In this document: one piece after another, positions 5,792 through 7,302 of the stretch | Layout of the letters: each line of letters opens with the position of its first letter | Position numbering within the stretch: position 1 is the first letter of the stretch | DNA from: Acidobacteriaceae bacterium | GTDB lineage: Bacteria; Acidobacteriota; Terriglobia; Terriglobales; SbA1 | DNA: 7,302 nt | Assembly (NCBI GenBank): GCA_019237515.1 | Contig: JAFAGX010000556.1 | Span: forward strand, 1 to 7,302 | Direction of reading: 5' to 3' | Notes under the pieces: model-generated | The model's database searches: none | Told to the model about the DNA's origin: nothing | What the model saw: only the letters and a program-made list of their open reading frames with translations | Translations under genes and position numbers: made by a program

Positions 5792-7115
5792 CATTTTGCT
5801 TGCTACGGTGGCGAGTGCGGCCATCCGTCCGCACTATGGCGGAACTCTGCGCGTTCAAATGCAAGCGGCAATCACCTCCCTTGATCCCGCGGACGCAAGC
5901 CAGCCCGAGACACTCGCTCGCCGCAATCTCCTCGGCCTCGTCTTCGATACGCTGGTTAGGGTCAACCGCCATGGTCAACTAGAACCGGGACTGGCGCTGT
6001 CATGGCAGTCCGAGCCGGCCAGCCAAGGCTGGCAATTCGCTTTACGCCCTGGCGTAAGATTTTCTGACGGCAGTCTCATGACCCCGGAGCTTGTGGCCGC
6101 GTCACTCGCGAGAGCGAATCCAACTTGGAAGATTTCGCCACAGGAGACCGCGATTGTTATTCAGGCCGACGCAACTTCCAACCTGCCGTCCGATTTGGCG
6201 CTCGCCCACAACAGCATTGCGAGAAGCGCATCTGGAAATCTCATTGGCACCGGTGCTTTTACTGCGAGTGCATGGGATCCGGGAAAGAAGCTGGTTCTCA
6301 CGGCCCGAGACGATTACTGGGATGGGCGGCCGTTTCTCGATTCGATCGAAATTGAAATGCGAAAAAATCTACATGACGAGACTATTGCCTACCAACTCGG
6401 CCAATCTCAGCTGATCGAAATTCCCCCCGAACAGGCTCACCACGCCAGCGAATCCCGGGAGCTGCGCACATCAAAACCGATCGAACTGGTGGCGCTACTC
6501 TTCACGCGTGAGGTCCAGTCACCTGACGAAGCAAAACAACGCAAGGCACTGAGCCTGAGCATCGATCGCGACCAGTTGAACCGAGTGGTTCTGCAAAATG
6601 GGGGTGATCCCGCCGCCGGACTGTTGCCGGATTGGTTGACCGGATACGCGTTCTTGTTTCCGCACATCGCTGATATGGCAAGAGCACAGCAATTGCGTGC
6701 GGAAGTTCCAGTAGCGCATGCTTGGACGCTTGGCTTTGATACCAACGACGCCCTTGCGCGCGTGATCGCCGATAGGATTGTTCTGAACGCGAACGATGCC
6801 GGACTACGTCTGCAGATCTCGAATCAGGCCACTCCCGATATCCGCCTGGTGCGTGTCCCTTTGGCATCGCTTGACCCACAGGTGGCTCTGAACCAACTTG
6901 CTAAAACGCTGCAACTGTCTGCTCCAAGATTCCTGGGCACGACATCTGACGATATTTACCATGCGGAAAATGCGCTGTTGCAGTCGCAACGCGTGGTTCC
7001 ATTGGTACACCTGAGAGCGGCGTGGGTGGTGTCTAAAACTGTGATGGACTGGGAGAATACTCCCGACGGGATGTGGCGTCTGCCGGATCTCTGGCTGGCG
7101 CCCGCCAAACCATGA
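5754..7115 (+). CDS. Family 5 extracellular solute-binding protein (peptide/nickel-type), periplasmic
   Basis: From ATG 5754 the protein has 453 residues with a Sec signal (MKHSRYPSIAISSILLATVASAA, cleavage near residue 23) and no lipobox. SBP family 5 hallmarks are in order: GGTLRVQMQAAITSLDPADA at 29-48, LVFDTLVR at 62-69, LEPGLALSW about 76-84, GVRFSDGSLMTPELVAASLARA at 100-121, GTGAFTASAWDPGKKLVLTARDDYWDG at 165-191, and ALSLSIDRDQL with PAAGLLP about 265-292. Members bind oligopeptides, nickel complexes and other ligands; the ligand here cannot be told. Typical peptide-binding members exceed 500 residues, so this one is short, mainly in the C-terminal half. TTG 5727 is an alternative start but places the signal too far in. 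The gene overlaps the preceding gene by 38 bases and the following by ATGA. No permease or ATPase gene lies in the window, so it may serve sensing rather than uptake. Confidence 0.9.
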   Translation: MKHSRYPSIAISSILLATVASAAIRPHYGGTLRVQMQAAITSLDPADASQPETLARRNLLGLVFDTLVRVNRHGQLEPGLALSWQSEPASQGWQFALRPGVRFSDGSLMTPELVAASLARANPTWKISPQETAIVIQADATSNLPSDLALAHNSIARSASGNLIGTGAFTASAWDPGKKLVLTARDDYWDGRPFLDSIEIEMRKNLHDETIAYQLGQSQLIEIPPEQAHHASESRELRTSKPIELVALLFTREVQSPDEAKQRKALSLSIDRDQLNRVVLQNGGDPAAGLLPDWLTGYAFLFPHIADMARAQQLRAEVPVAHAWTLGFDTNDALARVIADRIVLNANDAGLRLQISNQATPDIRLVRVPLASLDPQVALNQLAKTLQLSAPRFLGTTSDDIYHAENALLQSQRVVPLVHLRAAWVVSKTVMDWENTPDGMWRLPDLWLAPAKP

Positions 7116-7302
7116 AATTTCGCCGCAAACTGCTTCTGCTATTTGCGCTCACTATCGTGATGTGTGTGGCAGCCGTCGCATTTCTCATTTCTTACTTGAC
7201 CCGCCGTACCTTTGAAGCTGCAAACCACAAGCGAAGCACGGCAGTTGTCGATCAGTTTTCTCGTGAGTTCTCCCGTATCGCAACCAGCGTATCCAAGAAA
7301 GT
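7112..7302 (+). CDS. Membrane protein N-terminus, probable sensor histidine kinase (3' end outside window)
   Basis: The ATG at 7112 overlaps the binding-protein stop (ATGA), and the frame stays open to the window edge, giving 63 complete codons. It starts MKFRRKLLLLFALTIVM, continues as one transmembrane segment (about residues 6-28), then LTRRTFEAANHKRSTAVVDQ and an amphipathic helical stretch with FSREFSRIATSVSKK. A short basic N-tail, one span and a helical extracytoplasmic region is the usual opening of HAMP-type sensor kinases and chemoreceptors. No catalytic domain is visible, so kinase is inference from this pattern and from coupling to a solute-binding protein gene. A chemoreceptor, diguanylate cyclase or permease cannot be excluded. 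Confidence 0.6.
   Translation, partial: MKFRRKLLLLFALTIVMCVAAVAFLISYLTRRTFEAANHKRSTAVVDQFSREFSRIATSVSKK

Noticed and set aside
1..7302. CRISPR array, insertion sequence, tRNA or rRNA
   Set aside because: No regularly spaced identical repeats, transposase-like frames, terminal inverted repeats with target duplications, or cloverleaf-like segments were found by eye.

Overview
The window looks like chromosomal DNA of a Gram-negative, soil-type bacterium, most likely an acidobacterium (Acidobacteriota, Terriglobia-like). That assignment is inference. It rests on a CRTAC1/ASPIC-UnbV protein next to a multiheme cytochrome, several exported proteins with Sec signals, a periplasmic-type solute-binding protein without a lipobox, moderate GC and strong GGAGG ribosome sites. 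No database search was possible.

Layout. (1) Bases 1-1885, plus strand: the 3' end of an FG-GAP/ASPIC-UnbV secreted protein gene, then a seven-heme exported c-type cytochrome gene whose GTG start overlaps the previous stop (GTGA). (2) Bases 1924-2763, minus strand: a convergent gene for a lipoprotein with a Pro/Ala linker and a possible PsbP-like domain. A hairpin terminator in the 38-base gap has its U-tract on the minus strand. (3) Bases 2764-3005: a divergent intergenic region with two short inverted repeats in the lipoprotein leader. (4) Bases 3006-4484, plus strand: a 50-residue single-span membrane protein followed by a two-span SPFH/band 7 (prohibitin/HflK-like) protein, both with strong Shine-Dalgarno sites. 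(5) Bases 4485-4579: a short intergenic stretch containing a degenerate 7-bp tandem repeat and a TATAAT box. (6) Bases 4580-7302, plus strand: an overlapping three-gene run encoding an unrecognised exported protein, a family 5 (peptide/nickel-type) solute-binding protein, and the N-terminus of a membrane protein that looks like a sensor histidine kinase. The window ends inside that last gene.

How the genes may work together. The first pair is probably co-translated and places both products outside the cytoplasm; the cytochrome points to periplasmic electron transfer. The small protein and SPFH protein form a membrane-scaffold dicistron. The final run has a binding protein joined by an ATGA overlap to a membrane sensor, with no permease or ATPase gene inside the window, which suggests ligand sensing rather than transport. 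This is the most interesting hypothesis here, but it depends on sequence beyond the right edge. No RNA gene, mobile element or CRISPR array was seen.
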